From contig OZ020250.1 of NCBI GenBank assembly GCA_963971285.1, positions 13,004,499 to 13,068,498 on the forward strand: a stretch of 64,000 nt of DNA. Reading direction: 5' to 3'. The number at the start of each line of letters is the position of its first letter. The stretch's first letter is position 1. The position numbers were made by a program, and so were the translations under genes. The notes beneath the pieces are model-generated. The model had not been told where the DNA came from and searched no databases. It was given only the letters and a program-made list of their open reading frames with translations. The stretch comes from Astropecten irregularis. Its lineage: Eukaryota > Echinodermata > Asteroidea > Paxillosida > Astropectinidae. This document shows, one piece after another, positions 1 to 12,417 of the stretch.

Positions 1-2841
1 GAAACCTATGAAAGCTAGCTCCGAAAATGAAAGGTGAAAGGTTACTGCACGTTTATGTGGTGAGAAGACTACGCTTTGTCCCAAAGGCATACAGAAATCC
101 ATCTCTATGAGATGTATGTACACAATTCAAAGATACATTGGGCTTGTACATGTATGTATTTTAGATGACAGCACTCTATCTTAGGGCTGCAGGAATCCTG
201 CGAAAACACTTGAGATCTAATAAGACATCGTAGCTTGGCTCGAGTGTACCGGTAATTTAAAATGCATGCAACTGGCAGCAAAATATGGAGATCTTTCTCA
301 ATATAAGCAAGTTGTCATAACTGAAAATAATGCTTTTAAAGATTTCACTTTTAAAAAATATCATGCACAAAACAGGAAATTTATGCAGAATTAAAAAACA
401 ATAAAAACATGTATCCAAATTAAGATTTTGATTTTGTATGATTATTTGTACAGTTTGTGTCGATACTCATAAAACTGAGTGATGTAAAGTAAAAAAATAC
501 GAAAATGTTTTACAAAAATAAAATAGTATCAGATGATACTGATAGGCTAAATGGAATTCAGAATGTTTGCAGATGGGTGTGCTTTTACATGTACCTGTAT
601 GATGTTTTCATTGAATAGAAAGATTGCAAGTCCTGTAGTGCATAAAATGTAAAATGAACAAAAATTATGGTATTCTCATAGCAACGCGATATGAATGGTG
701 GCATTGTAAATACAAATCCATAAAAGACTCCGCAATATACACGCATGTACATGTGTATGTATACACCCATACATGTATGGATGCATCCCAAGATGGCACG
801 TATAGCCAACTGGTCTCCATTGGTGACTGGTTAATTGTGTCTTGACCATTCATTGACATGACTGAGCGTGAGTCATGCATGATTTGCATAATTAATTCGT
901 AGCATCGCTGACTGTCTGTCAGTGTTCAGTGTTTTTCTTAATTTACCGGTATTTTTTTTTTTTTTGCAGTGCCTGGAGTATATCCTGAGCAATTGGCTTG
1001 AATCTTTTTTTTTATGAAAATTTTTACCCTTTTTGTAGGAGCAATAACCTTATTCGATTAAGTTTACTTTTCTATTTTTTTCCTGGCATTATACTCTCTG
1101 CTTCTTTACATCCAAACAGCAATAATGTGACAAAAACCTCTGTTTTCCTATTTTGACCCCAAAACATTATCTATTACGACAATATTTTGGATAAAATATT
1201 ATTATTTCATTTATAAGATTCATATGCGCAAAGCAAAGAATAATTTATTCAGCCACAAAAATGTTAGGCCTAATAATATTCATGACATTTGGGGCGAATA
1301 TAAGACAAATCCCCATGAATTTTTGCTTATTATTCAGCATTTTTGGGTTTGTCATCTCTTGTTTTACCAGTGGCAGCATCGCGATAGTTGAACCCGCATG
1401 GAAGTCCAAGCATGGTTGGTTTGGCATGACCTCAGCATGACTGGCAATTTAATCAAGGGACTGGATGAAAAAATGCTGACTAGCCAAGCAGAAAATAAAA
1501 TGATGATCTGTATTTCAAACTGTTATCGCCTCTGGCCATTTTTTCTCCTCTAAAATGCTCATAAAATACCCTTTGTGAATCATAAATACCTCCCAGAAAT
1601 AGAAAGCTTTGAACGGTGCAGATTGTTTAAATTGCTGAAAAATAAAAAAGAATGAAAATGTCACTCAAAAAAGAAAAGAAAAACAAATATATGAAAAGAA
1701 AAACAACCCCTCTGAAAATGTTGGCACAGCGCAGAGAGCGTGGCATTCTTTGCACGTCAGGAACTGGCAAATATTGTGCCTGGTCGCATTGTCGGAGCTG
1801 TTTGGCATTTATTCTTTTCATGAAATTATTTCTCACCTCCACAATTGCACCGATCCAATTTCACTCCCAATAGGGTACGATGCAAACTCACAGCCTGTGT
1901 GCCTTGTAGCATTGTCCTGATATATACTGTACGCAAATCATAGATCTATCTCTAGGAACTGAGCTGATGGAGTTTGTTATTTTATCCCACACACACAAAT
2001 AACGTGTTATTGCATCATTTATATTTATTGGGCAAGAAAAGGCATGACACACACTCTGTAAAAAAAGTTCGCTGCATTTTTAATAGTAACAACTATATTG
2101 TTGTATATTGGCCAAATGAAAAATGTTTCTTGTCCTAACAATGGAAAAAAAAGAAGACAGTGTCAGTTTTTGTCTTTGTGTACAAAAGAAATGTAAAAAA
2201 TGCAGATATATGATAATCATATACATGTAGATGGGATTTCATATAGAAACATTAACATATTGTATGTTCATCCCTTTTGCATTATTTTAATTTTCAAGGA
2301 AAAAATGCAAAATTTAATAATGTACATTAAACAGTGACTTATAAATAGATTGAGATGTACTTTTGAGGCTATTCCTTTTTTTTAATTTAGGCAAGGAACT
2401 TTTTGTGATAATTTGCCCTTAAGTGAAGAGCCCATGATATCATGATTTTACCAAATTGTGTTGTCATAATATTATAAAATACAGTCCTTTTGATGAATTT
2501 GATCAAGAGTGATATTTGGTTTCGGAGTGTCACGCCGTGTTCCTTCTACCTCCTAAAACATCAATTCTCAAATCTCAATCCTTGGGCGGATCTACCCAAC
2601 TGACACTTGTGTTGATTCATCTTAGTACGTAAGCTAAAATTGCAATTTTGGGACAGAAAAAAAAGCTCGCTTACACTTAATACTGGTTTTGTTTGTTGCC
2701 CTATATAGGCAATTGTCACTCTTGCTCGTGTTACATTTTTGTAATTTGAGTTGCCAACAACAGTGATGACGAATTCTGTACACGGAACCGTACTGATGGT
2801 ATAAAATGGAGGCTGAAACATGCACACTTTATCCCCATATC

Positions 2842-3382
2842 TAGGGCTTTTTTAAAAACTCGGCTCCGGCTCAGGCTCCGGCTTCGTCTTGGTCATCCAT
2901 ATGCTGAAAATATAGGTTGTGGTTTTTCATTGAAGCTGAAGCTCTGGTTTCTTTTTCAAACCAGAGAATGTAGTTTCCGAACCACAGCCAAAAGTCCCTA
3001 TTTTGTTACCAGTAATTTTAGAATGGATTCACGAAATGGAGCTGGAGCCTGAGTCAGAGCCGAGCTTTGAGAAAGGCCCCTAGTGTATGGTATATATACC
3101 CACCTCATTGAGGTGACTGGCAAGATCGGTTGAAGGTGCAAACTATGGGCGTTTATGAAACGGAGGCTCCGGCTCCATTTTGTGAATTCATTCTGAAATA
3201 ACGGGTTGAAATAACAAAATAGAGGTTTTTGGCTGCGGTTCTGAAGTAGATTCTCCAGTTTGACTAAAGGAAAACAGAGCTTCGGCTTCAATGAAAAACC
3301 ACAACCTATATTTTCATTTTTCAGCACATGGATGACAGAGCTGGAGCTTGAGCCTGAGCCACCATTTTGTAAACGCCCTATG
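2842..3382. repeat. Inverted pair of ggctccgg-rich elements, family E
   Basis: Unit 1 (2842-3085) and unit 2 (3146-3382) are inverted copies about 60 bp apart. Shared blocks: gtttttcattgaagctgaag, aaccagagaat, attttagaatggattcacga, gagcctgagtcagagc. Two further copies are at 59264-59486 and 61630-61862, both in MRPL45 introns. No coding capacity. Confidence 0.8.
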
Positions 3383-4516
3383 TCATGTATAATATTTAAT
3401 TTGTCCTGACTGAAGACTGTTCATGCAGTGACCCAAGAAGATTCAGCTGTCCATATACTGGTAGAAGATTAAGATACACAAACCTGCATTAGTCATTTGT
3501 GGTTTTCAAACTAATCTGCATAATTTGGTTCATACATCTGCCATTTACATACATATAGTACCATAGATTTTTTAAGCCAAATTTAATTAATTTGTGTGTG
3601 TGTTGGGGAAGGGGGGCAAGTCCTTTCTCTTATATTTATCTGTATTAAATATGCATAATTTATTTCACTTGGAGACATGGAACCATGCCACGAGTGATAT
3701 TTGACAAATGATTGTGTGTACATGGAAACAGGCATGTCGTAGTGCTAGGCAAGGTTGTCTAAGTTAATGCAATTCACCATCACTGCATTATACACAGCTA
3801 GGACGGAGAGAGACGCGCTCACACACACACACAGGCTGAAGCACCTACCTACTCCCGTAATGAAGCTATTGATTTGTGTTGCTCACCAGCACAAGCCGAT
3901 ACGACCTAGTCATATTGCGTGTGAGCCGAGCAGCCTGGCTTGCCAGCCCAGTCATGAATTTATTATGGTGTGATCAAGCTGCGCGCAGATGGATTAGTGA
4001 CGTGCAAAAACCCGGGGCGAATTATTAAGTGACAATTTAATGACCGGCGAGCAGAGTTTGACGATTATGAATGGTTTATTCAAGCCGTGGACAGACGCTG
4101 CCTTCGTGCCGGCAAATTTAATGAAATTTCATCTCCTCCACGATAAAAGATTCTCTCATATCTGTGAAGCAGGAGTTTGGTGATCAGCAGTTGAAAGAAT
4201 TCTCATCCACAGGAGAACCCAATTACATGTAAATTCACTCAGAATCTGCACGCTGATGATGTCCTTCCTTCAAGTTTACTTGTGAACAAATTTCCAAATT
4301 CAATTTTCTGAATGGCGAGTTGTGCATCGACTAGATAAGGACAACCCAATCACAACGATACCGTGGTTTACGACTACAAGCTGATGCTGTTGTATCCCTT
4401 GGCAAATCATTTAAAAACAAAGTCCTGAAAATGTATGTACCCAAAAGTGACCTTTTAGTTTTAGGGGGATCTTCGTCTTGTAATGCCATGGCCTTGATAT
4501 GTTGCCCACCTGAAAG

Positions 4517-4932
4517 ATAGGGTATGTTTGTTTAATGCGCAAGATCACGAATCCTGCTGATCCGGATCCCATTTTAGCATACCCTGCATAGGACTTGGAT
4601 CCGCAGATCTGGGATCCTGTGCGTTTTTAAAGCCAAACACAAATACTTGGGTCTGTATTTTGAGTTTTTGTGTTTTCTGGTTAAATATGGACTTAATAAT
4701 ACACAGAAATTAACACAAACAGGCCCATAGAGTAGTCTAAATTGTTACAAAGGAAGAATAGCCCCGCCCGTTTTCAACATGAGACCCCACGTGTGGTGCA
4801 TTTTGGATCCCCCACCCGCTTTCCATTATCCTAGCATTACATGCCCACCTCACGGACTTGACAACGGTAAACACAAAAAACCAAGGGATCACATGTCATT
4901 TTGGGATGGATCTCCGAAACAAACAAACAAGA
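4517..4932. repeat. Element with tgtttgtttaa / aacaaacaaac ends, family G
   Basis: Left part gtatgtttgtttaatgcgca then agatcacgaatcctgctgat and ccggatccc; right end gatctccgaaacaaacaaac. Related short copies: 13239-13344, 36700-36833 and from 62714. All share cctgtttgttt-c--gatc and aggatacgctaaaa-type sequence. Confidence 0.55.
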
Positions 4933-7563
4933 GCCATTATAGTTTTTGAGTCACGAATTTGGGGCATAAGTGTCCCATAGGAGAGCAAGCTCACTATGTA
5001 ATGTAGCTCCGTGACTGAATGAGACATATCCAATTATAATGTCATGGCAATGAGAATGTACTCATTTTCTTTCCCCCCTGATTGCGTAGGTTGGTTGTCA
5101 TGACGCTTCTGAATTAGTCGGTGTGTATAGAACTGGCTATCCAGGATATGCATCTCATTAGGAATTTTTTTTGTTTTTCATTTAAAAAAAAAACAACACA
5201 AGAAAAAACCTGATGGAAAGTGTCTTAAAACACGCATGTTAGGTTTAACTTGGATAATTTCAGACAGTGATAATGAGTTTTTGTACATGCAAATGAAACT
5301 TGTAGCATATATTGTGTGTTTTAACATTCTCGCGGGAGACAGGCATACGAGTTCCAATGTTAGCAGTACGTGCACTTAGTCGAGTGTATTTAAGCTGGTT
5401 GGCCAATACATATATTCATATACTGTAACTGGCATTTTGACTACTGTTGGTTTTGTTTTTGGTGGAGAATGTTCTTAAATTGTGATTTCATTTTTTTGGC
5501 TTCTGAGAACATTACCGGTTGCATGTGGAATTCAGGCCATTTTCGTCTCGTTTGATGTACAACGCTTGCTAATCGTCTTTCGTTGTTTTGGATAATAGAC
5601 GACCCATTGGTCTGTCACAACACCATTAGCTGTACTCTCACATCCTGTGCGTCAAAGCCCCATTTCCCCCCATCCCTCCCCCTCCCCACATTCGGCGTTG
5701 TTGGCAGTCTAATGTACACGTAAGTCAGTCTTTTGTAGAGTTATAAGCTTTCCATTTCAGAGACTTAATTAGGAGCAAGCTTTATGAACGGGAGGCGGGA
5801 CTTGATTGTTTTCTCACCTGCACCAAAGTAAGATGCATTGGATGGGCTTTTTCTTGGTCGTGAGGCTATTATATAGGCCCCCTATTCCTTGCAAAATGCA
5901 TACATTTGAAAGGCAGTCACAGTCAGTATAGTGACTAAATCCTAATCAGATTGTGAGCAATCTGCTTATTTTGACACAGTTTTTGACAAATTTTCAAATA
6001 GCTTGACAATTGTTGGAGAGCCAGTGTTACATAGCCATGCAAGCGCATTGTATTTTATCTTGTAATTTTACAGACTGGACTGTTATAAAATCCCTGCCGT
6101 TGTATAACAACTATTAAATTTGGCCCTAAGCAGCAACCCTTAAAAGCCAGTACATTTATATGTATCAAAACACCTTGTAAATGTATTTTGATGATAATGG
6201 GGTTTTTTGGCATATAATATATGGATATATAACTTTTTTTTCAAATTCATAAAGAAATTTTGTCAAGACAAATAGGAATAATTATATACCCTTTTGGAAT
6301 TACAGAAAATCCACAATTACAAAAAACTGAATAATCATAAAGCTTAATTGTACTGAATATAGTCGTGTGCATAGAATCAGACCTGTAATGTACAATATGT
6401 AAAAAGGACTATTAAATACATATTAAAGGATCACTCTGTTTTCTCACTGTGGTGCATAATATGTATGCTGTATGCATAGTATGCTGTTGGCAGTTTCAAA
6501 GTGCATAAAACATATAGGCCTATGATGTTTGCTAATTTGAAATTTCTTTTTCTAAATTGCAATATTAATAATGCAAACTGCTTACAGGAGAACTGAAATT
6601 GAAATGTATGTATATGTTCACACATGTGTATAATACATTATAATACATGTATGTGTAAGTAAAACCCAAGGTTAATGAGTTTCTCTTTATGTGTGCTCAG
6701 ACTGAGGTAGGAGCTCTGATGATTCTGAAGTGTTTGATGATTAACATTATTATTATTATGCTAGTCTGGTATCGGCACCTCTAGACTGGACCTGTCTCAA
6801 TGCAGGCGTATACATTTAAAATGTACATGTACACTGTACATATACCCATACCCATACTTGGTGCAATCCATGGCTAGCAAAATTCTCCATACCTAGCTCC
6901 CACGTGCATTTATACATTTCTCACAGACTCGGCGCTCCATAATGAAAAACCACTCACTGTTACTCACTCCCCTGCTCACTGGTATGCAAATTAGCCTGTG
7001 CACCCTGATCAAATTTTTGATATTTTCAGGATAAAATAAAAATGTGCAATATGAAATAACAACACTCTTGTCATATATGATTTGCCTGAGCTTGATACTC
7101 TCCCAAATACATGTATACATTTATTTCAGATAAGAAACAAATTCTGATTGATGAAGGCAATTGGCGCAATGTACATCTTTTTACGTATCATCTCATCTTG
7201 AAACAAAACAAAAATCATAATTTATGATACTAAATGGCTTTCCATAATTTAATTGGGGGGTGGAGCAATCAGACGTTTTTGAAGGCTTCGGGCAGTGGCT
7301 GCCCATTGCCGGAACAAAAGCCCAGGATTAAGATCTTCTTCTTATCGTGTCCACACGGCTTGGTTTAAGCCGGAGAAATGAAGGACTATAATCCAAGCTT
7401 TTTATTGGATGATGTTTGATTGATAGGAGGAAGGAAGACTGAAGCCTCTAGCCAGAAGGCCGGAGGCATCGTTAGTGATTATGAATGAGAGCTGCCACAA
7501 GATCATTTACAAGCTCTGGGGCTTACATGATGCATGCATAAATTATCTCAAATTTAGATTTTT

Positions 7564-7925
7564 TTAAAGGTGGTATCATACTTTGGCTTTGGCAGGAAAC
7601 CGAAATCTTCACAGATTTTACCTATAACTTACTGGGTATAAAGATGGTGATGGTAGAAACATACCAGTCCATTGAATGTTTTTCTGCCTGAAATGCTGTA
7701 TTTATCCAGAAAAAAGAAAAACAGTGACCAAAATTATTCCTGTTCTTTTTAAGATCAAAAATGAAAGAGAAAACACTTAAGAAATACTGTGGCCATTTTT
7801 CACTGTTTTCTCAACAAGTGGGCACCGTATGGGACTGACATTTTCACAGATGACTGGTACTGATATTTTTGCCCATGAATTTGTATTTCTTTGATAAAAA
7901 CCAAAGTATATTACTGTACCTTTAA
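7564..7925. mobile_element. TTAAAGG palindromic MITE, family A copy 1
   Basis: Starts ttaaaggtggtatcatactt and ends in the complementary ctttaa. Internal landmarks of the family: aaatactgtggccattttt, gggcaccgtatgggactg, cttgtatttctttgata near the end. Weak self-complementarity along the full length. No coding capacity. Confidence 0.8.
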
Positions 7926-9066
7926 AGCTTGTATGTATTGTACAGTGAACATGCACACTGCAATTCTAACTGTACATAAATTTGTATGACATACTCTTCA
8001 CATTAAATATTCCGCGTCACATAAAATATTCGCAATATTAATTGACAGGCTTATCTGATGTACAATTACATGTATGTTTACAACATTTGTTCAAATAGTC
8101 TGTGTAATGCGATTGATATTTAACAAAATAAAAGACATTTTCAGCCACTTTTATCCTTTAGAAAATGCAAATTTATAGAAATTAGAAAATGTAGACAAAA
8201 TCAGCAATTTTTGAAGAGCCAATTGTCCCTCCCTTCAACTTTTTGTTTTCTTCACGCTCAAGATGGAAATGAATATTACACATGTACAAATCTTAGACCT
8301 TTTTTTCATGAATCCTGCCTGTAAGTGGTAGTTTATCGCTGTTTGTTTCATGAAATAGATTTACAGATAGATAATATAAGAAATGAACTGCTGCAAAAAG
8401 CTCATCAACCAAAAAAAATGACCTGCAATACACAATGTAAGGCTTTTCGCTTTTGAGAAAGATCCTGCTAATATCGAAACGTCAGGACCTCCTAACTCCA
8501 AGCAAATAAAAAATTAACAAGCAATATCATTAATGCTGCATATCATTCAAATACATACATGCAGTAGGTTATAAATTGTAGTACAAAAAAATGAAAAGAA
8601 ATTTTGAATGACAAGAGAAAATCCCACAAGGTTACTAATACGTTATTATGCGCCAGGAGCTGCCAATTCATTGTCATAGATCAGATCTTAGTATCATAGC
8701 AATTGCATTGAAGAATAGCCAGAGAGGAAACGTATGGCGTGCACATGCATGACAACTGTGTGGCATGTACATGTAGGCCGGTATCATGGGAATATAGATA
8801 GTAATCGAGAGTATTTTACAGAAATGATACGTCTTTCAATATTGGCTATGAATTTTCCTCCATATACTTACATGTACGCTTGTATGCCCTTACTCTTCAC
8901 AGTTTAAATTTATCCGTGGATGTATGTCATGTCATACTGGTTTTGTAAGCAGTCAAGCAGGACTTCGCTTTTTTTTTTAAGAAAGAAGGATATGTATTTC
9001 AGTTGAAATCCTATACATGTAGCAATCGTCTCAAATGGCAAAACAAAACAATTGTTGATTATTGTT

Positions 9067-9385
9067 CAATTTTTCCCCTAGTATAAAACTGTAATTAAAG
9101 TTCAAACGGCTCATAATTAACGCAGAAATTTTATGTCTCATATGCACTGAAACAGTGCAAATTTTGAATGGATGATTTATTATTATAATTATTATGATAC
9201 ATTGTAATTTCTTAGGTTTCACATACATTTTTTCCCCTAGTATAAAACTGTAATTAAAGTTAAAATGGCTCATAATTCACCTAGAAATTTTAAAGTCTCA
9301 CGCACTGAAACAGTGCAAATGTTGAATGGATAATGATTTATTATTATAATTATTATGATAATTTCTTAGGTTTTTACATACATGT
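9067..9385. repeat. Tandem duplication, two units of about 159 bp
   Basis: Both units contain tttttcccctagtataaaac, tgtaattaaagtt, cactgaaacagtgcaaat, gatttattattataattatt and ttcttaggttt in the same order. Inter-unit differences are substitutions and a few small indels. Confidence 0.85.
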
Positions 9386-12368
9386 ACTTGTACATTATTA
9401 GTGTGGTGTACCCTCTAACTTTGTCTAGCATTGAGTATGCAAGCTTTATTATACCGTTGTCTCTGTGATGTAGCCTTCAGCATAATGCTATGACTCCAGC
9501 ACCGTCATGTCACACCCCCCCCCCCCCTCCCCTCCACACACTCCCAAGCCCCTAATCAATATTTCCATCTTTTGATGAAAGGCAAAGCTAATTTTTGGCC
9601 TGGTGCTAGCATTGGTGTCTGATCCATGGCTTCATTGCATGTCATATGCATGCAAGGTCGTGACAAATATTCCTATTAAACTAAGAATGTGCATTATACC
9701 ATTTGGTTCAGAACACCGTACATTTTAATTAATCATGGAATTCTTATTAAAGGGACTCTTTGAATAAAAATATAGCCACGATGAGAACTTTTTTTTACAT
9801 AATTTGGATTCCTTGCATAAAACTGCTCTTGAACAAAATTAATTTCTGGTCTCTGGATTCAAAACAAAAATGTTAAAACAATGAATTAATTTTTTGAATA
9901 GATGCACATACTTTTTGAAGAAAGAAATATATGTGAGCTATGTGGATTAATTTTGAAAATTAATTTTTGTACTCCATATTAAAATGGGCAAAAGTAATTA
10001 ATTTTCTTGTGAATGGAAAATCACAGAAATAATTAATTTTCCTGTTATATGTTCATTATTTTAAGCCCACATGTTATTTTTTAGTTTGATCCTATTTTTT
10101 ATTACAATATGCAATGCGATTTACATTGTATATTTTCCATTTTGGGTCAAGATGTGTTTAAAAACATAGGAAGCACTGTCAATTTGAGAAATTTGAGAAA
10201 ATCCAAATAGAATAGCATCTTATTACTGGGTCTGGTATAATGATATTGTACCTGCACATTACAATGGGAAGTACAAATTCTATGTTTCCCTGGTGGATGG
10301 AGTGACCTGGATTTTTCTATACTCTAGTTTTTTTTATTATTTTGTTTTCTGATTGGCTAGTGCGTGGTGAGTCATGATGTATGCCTCGTCCCCTGACCTG
10401 TCTTTTTGGATGATCTTGCGTCCCTATAATCTCCATGGTTATCCCACGGACAGACGGAGAAAGAACACCAACGTTCAAATGATTTTGCTTTAAAGATGGT
10501 TTCTTACTCTTGTTACATGCACGTTTGTATGCATACATGTAATATTCTGTATGGAATCGCTGGCCATGTATCACACAAACAGTGGGGTAGTCCGAGGCCA
10601 AAGGAGTATTAATCTCAACTTGATGAAAGCAATATTCAGATAGCAGCTTGTATGATCCATATTTTTGATTTAGTGAACAAGACGCGATAGACTTTAATAT
10701 GAACGAAAATTGATTACTTTTTCATTTCAAGCATGTTATAGCAAGAGATTTGTTTCTTTTTATGAGTTTAGTTCAGGTTTATGTCCTCCGTTCTTGTAAA
10801 AGATGTGCAACCCTCGAAGCAAATAATTGATACAGAATTGAGATGATTGTACTAGAAATTTTTCACTTGTAGTGCCGGGCTTTTTATCCGGATATAGGTT
10901 AGCCGACCCCAATTTAATTTTTCACTCATCGTTAACCAAAACTGAAAGGGGAAAACAAAGAGACCAAGCTTTGGCTCATGCTTAACAACCCAAATAGTGT
11001 AAACTGTAGAATTTCAGTCAGTTATTCTGTCCATTTTGCCAAGTAGAAACACGCTTTTCACAAACTGGATCTAAAAGAAACATTGTATGTACTTGATCTA
11101 AATGCTTGATCTAAAAAACAACATCGTAAAAAGCATCCCAAAAGTGACGATCACATTGAAGAAGACCATAAATCGCACATGTCACGCATGTCGCACGTGA
11201 TTGCATAGGTTAAATTTTTTTATAATCAGTAACCGGATATGAAATTACCCAATTTTGCTTAGCACTATAGTCTCTAGAGTAGTCTGTGGGATTTCAGTTT
11301 TTGTGTACTGATGAGTGTAGAGCATAGAGAGATGGATTAGGGCACCATTGTTGAGGTTGATAGAAATACAACTAAAGACAGACAAGATATTGTCGAGAGC
11401 AAATAAATTGGCATTTTTTTTCTTGCACCTGGCCAATCAAATTATCAAATTATGTACCTCTAGGGCAAACAAATTTTCATTGAAAAAAAGTGTGTTTTTC
11501 TTTTACACTATACCAATTTTTTTTTCTGTTAGACATTGTAAAATATTGATGGAAAAAAAAAACTGTGGCAGAATCCTTGCATGTTATTTGCATAATTCGA
11601 TGATTTAATTATCGGTGTTGTCTTGAAAGCCTTGCTTTGGACCGATGACTTGGTCAAGTGGGGCATTCTGAATCAATGCTGGCCGGCTGCGAGCGCAATG
11701 GTCTAAGCCAATCAATGGACTGCTGGCAGGCCTGGCAATGTGTAATATGCAACGCTAGTGTCCATCAGTCAGTCATTCGGGCAGTCAGAGAACACAATGC
11801 ATGACAGTATATCGGGCAAACTGACATTATCTTAATAGCAATAGCTTGATTGAATTAAAGTAAACACCATTATCTTTCTGTATGTTGACACAGTGCAAAT
11901 ATTAAATAAAAAAAACTGCACAAGTACACCCTCACTCTCTCTTTTGGTTGTAAATATTAACAGAGTGAGTTACCAAGATTTGGTGTCCATGCTTTGTGTT
12001 TTGCGGTACACATCTAGACGTGCATTGTACTTGTCTAATTTATGTACCGGTTCATCAAAAATCAAAAATATTTCAAATTATCTAAGAAAATGTATACAAA
12101 CTGGTCATGCCACCAGTTTTATAGATTTACATTTGCATGTTCCTCTTCATTATTATTGATAAATTTGGAAACCTTTGTAACAAAAATGACAGATGTTCGA
12201 TTGTGCACACAGATTGTAAGGTTTACTTTTTAATAAGCTGAATTGTTTAAAAGGACAATTCAATGTTACTTTCATAATGGCACTTATTAACATATACAGT
12301 ATGTGATTCATTTTCTGGTGAAGTTGACTTTAACTATTTTGTTGTTGTTGTTGTTTGTTCTTTTACAG

Positions 12369-12417
12369 ATGAATCGTCCCATGCAAGTTAAGCCGGCTGA
12401 CAGTGAAAGCAGGGGAG
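12369..12417 (+). CDS. CELF4-like: CELF exon: linker between RRM1 and RRM2 (49 nt)
   Basis: Encodes [16 protein letters not shown] plus one base of a Glu codon. The acceptor follows a T-rich tract (ends tttttacag, AG at 12367-12368) and the donor is g|gtttgt. This 16-residue block is a signature of the CELF3-6 subfamily just before RRM2. The internal ATG is not the gene start: the exon has a good acceptor and the family has RRM1 upstream. It lies more than 12 kb from the window edge and more than 9 kb from the next exon. Confidence 0.93.

Larger units (their letters stand above)
1..12368 (+). other. CELF4-like: CELF intron upstream of the first visible exon (partial)
   Basis: No convincing exon was found; RRM1 sequence was not seen in any frame. 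Contents: family E pair (2842-3382), family G element (4517-4932), MITE A1 (7564-7925), gaaacgtc repeat (8395-8505), tandem duplication (9067-9385). Two stretches, about 3970-4200 and 7255-7520, are less AT-rich and free of repeat hallmarks and could hold regulatory sequence; that is composition only. Confidence 0.7.

Noticed and set aside
12369-12371. ATG in the first visible CELF exon as the gene start
   Set aside because: A proper acceptor precedes it and CELF proteins have RRM1 before this linker; it is an internal Met.
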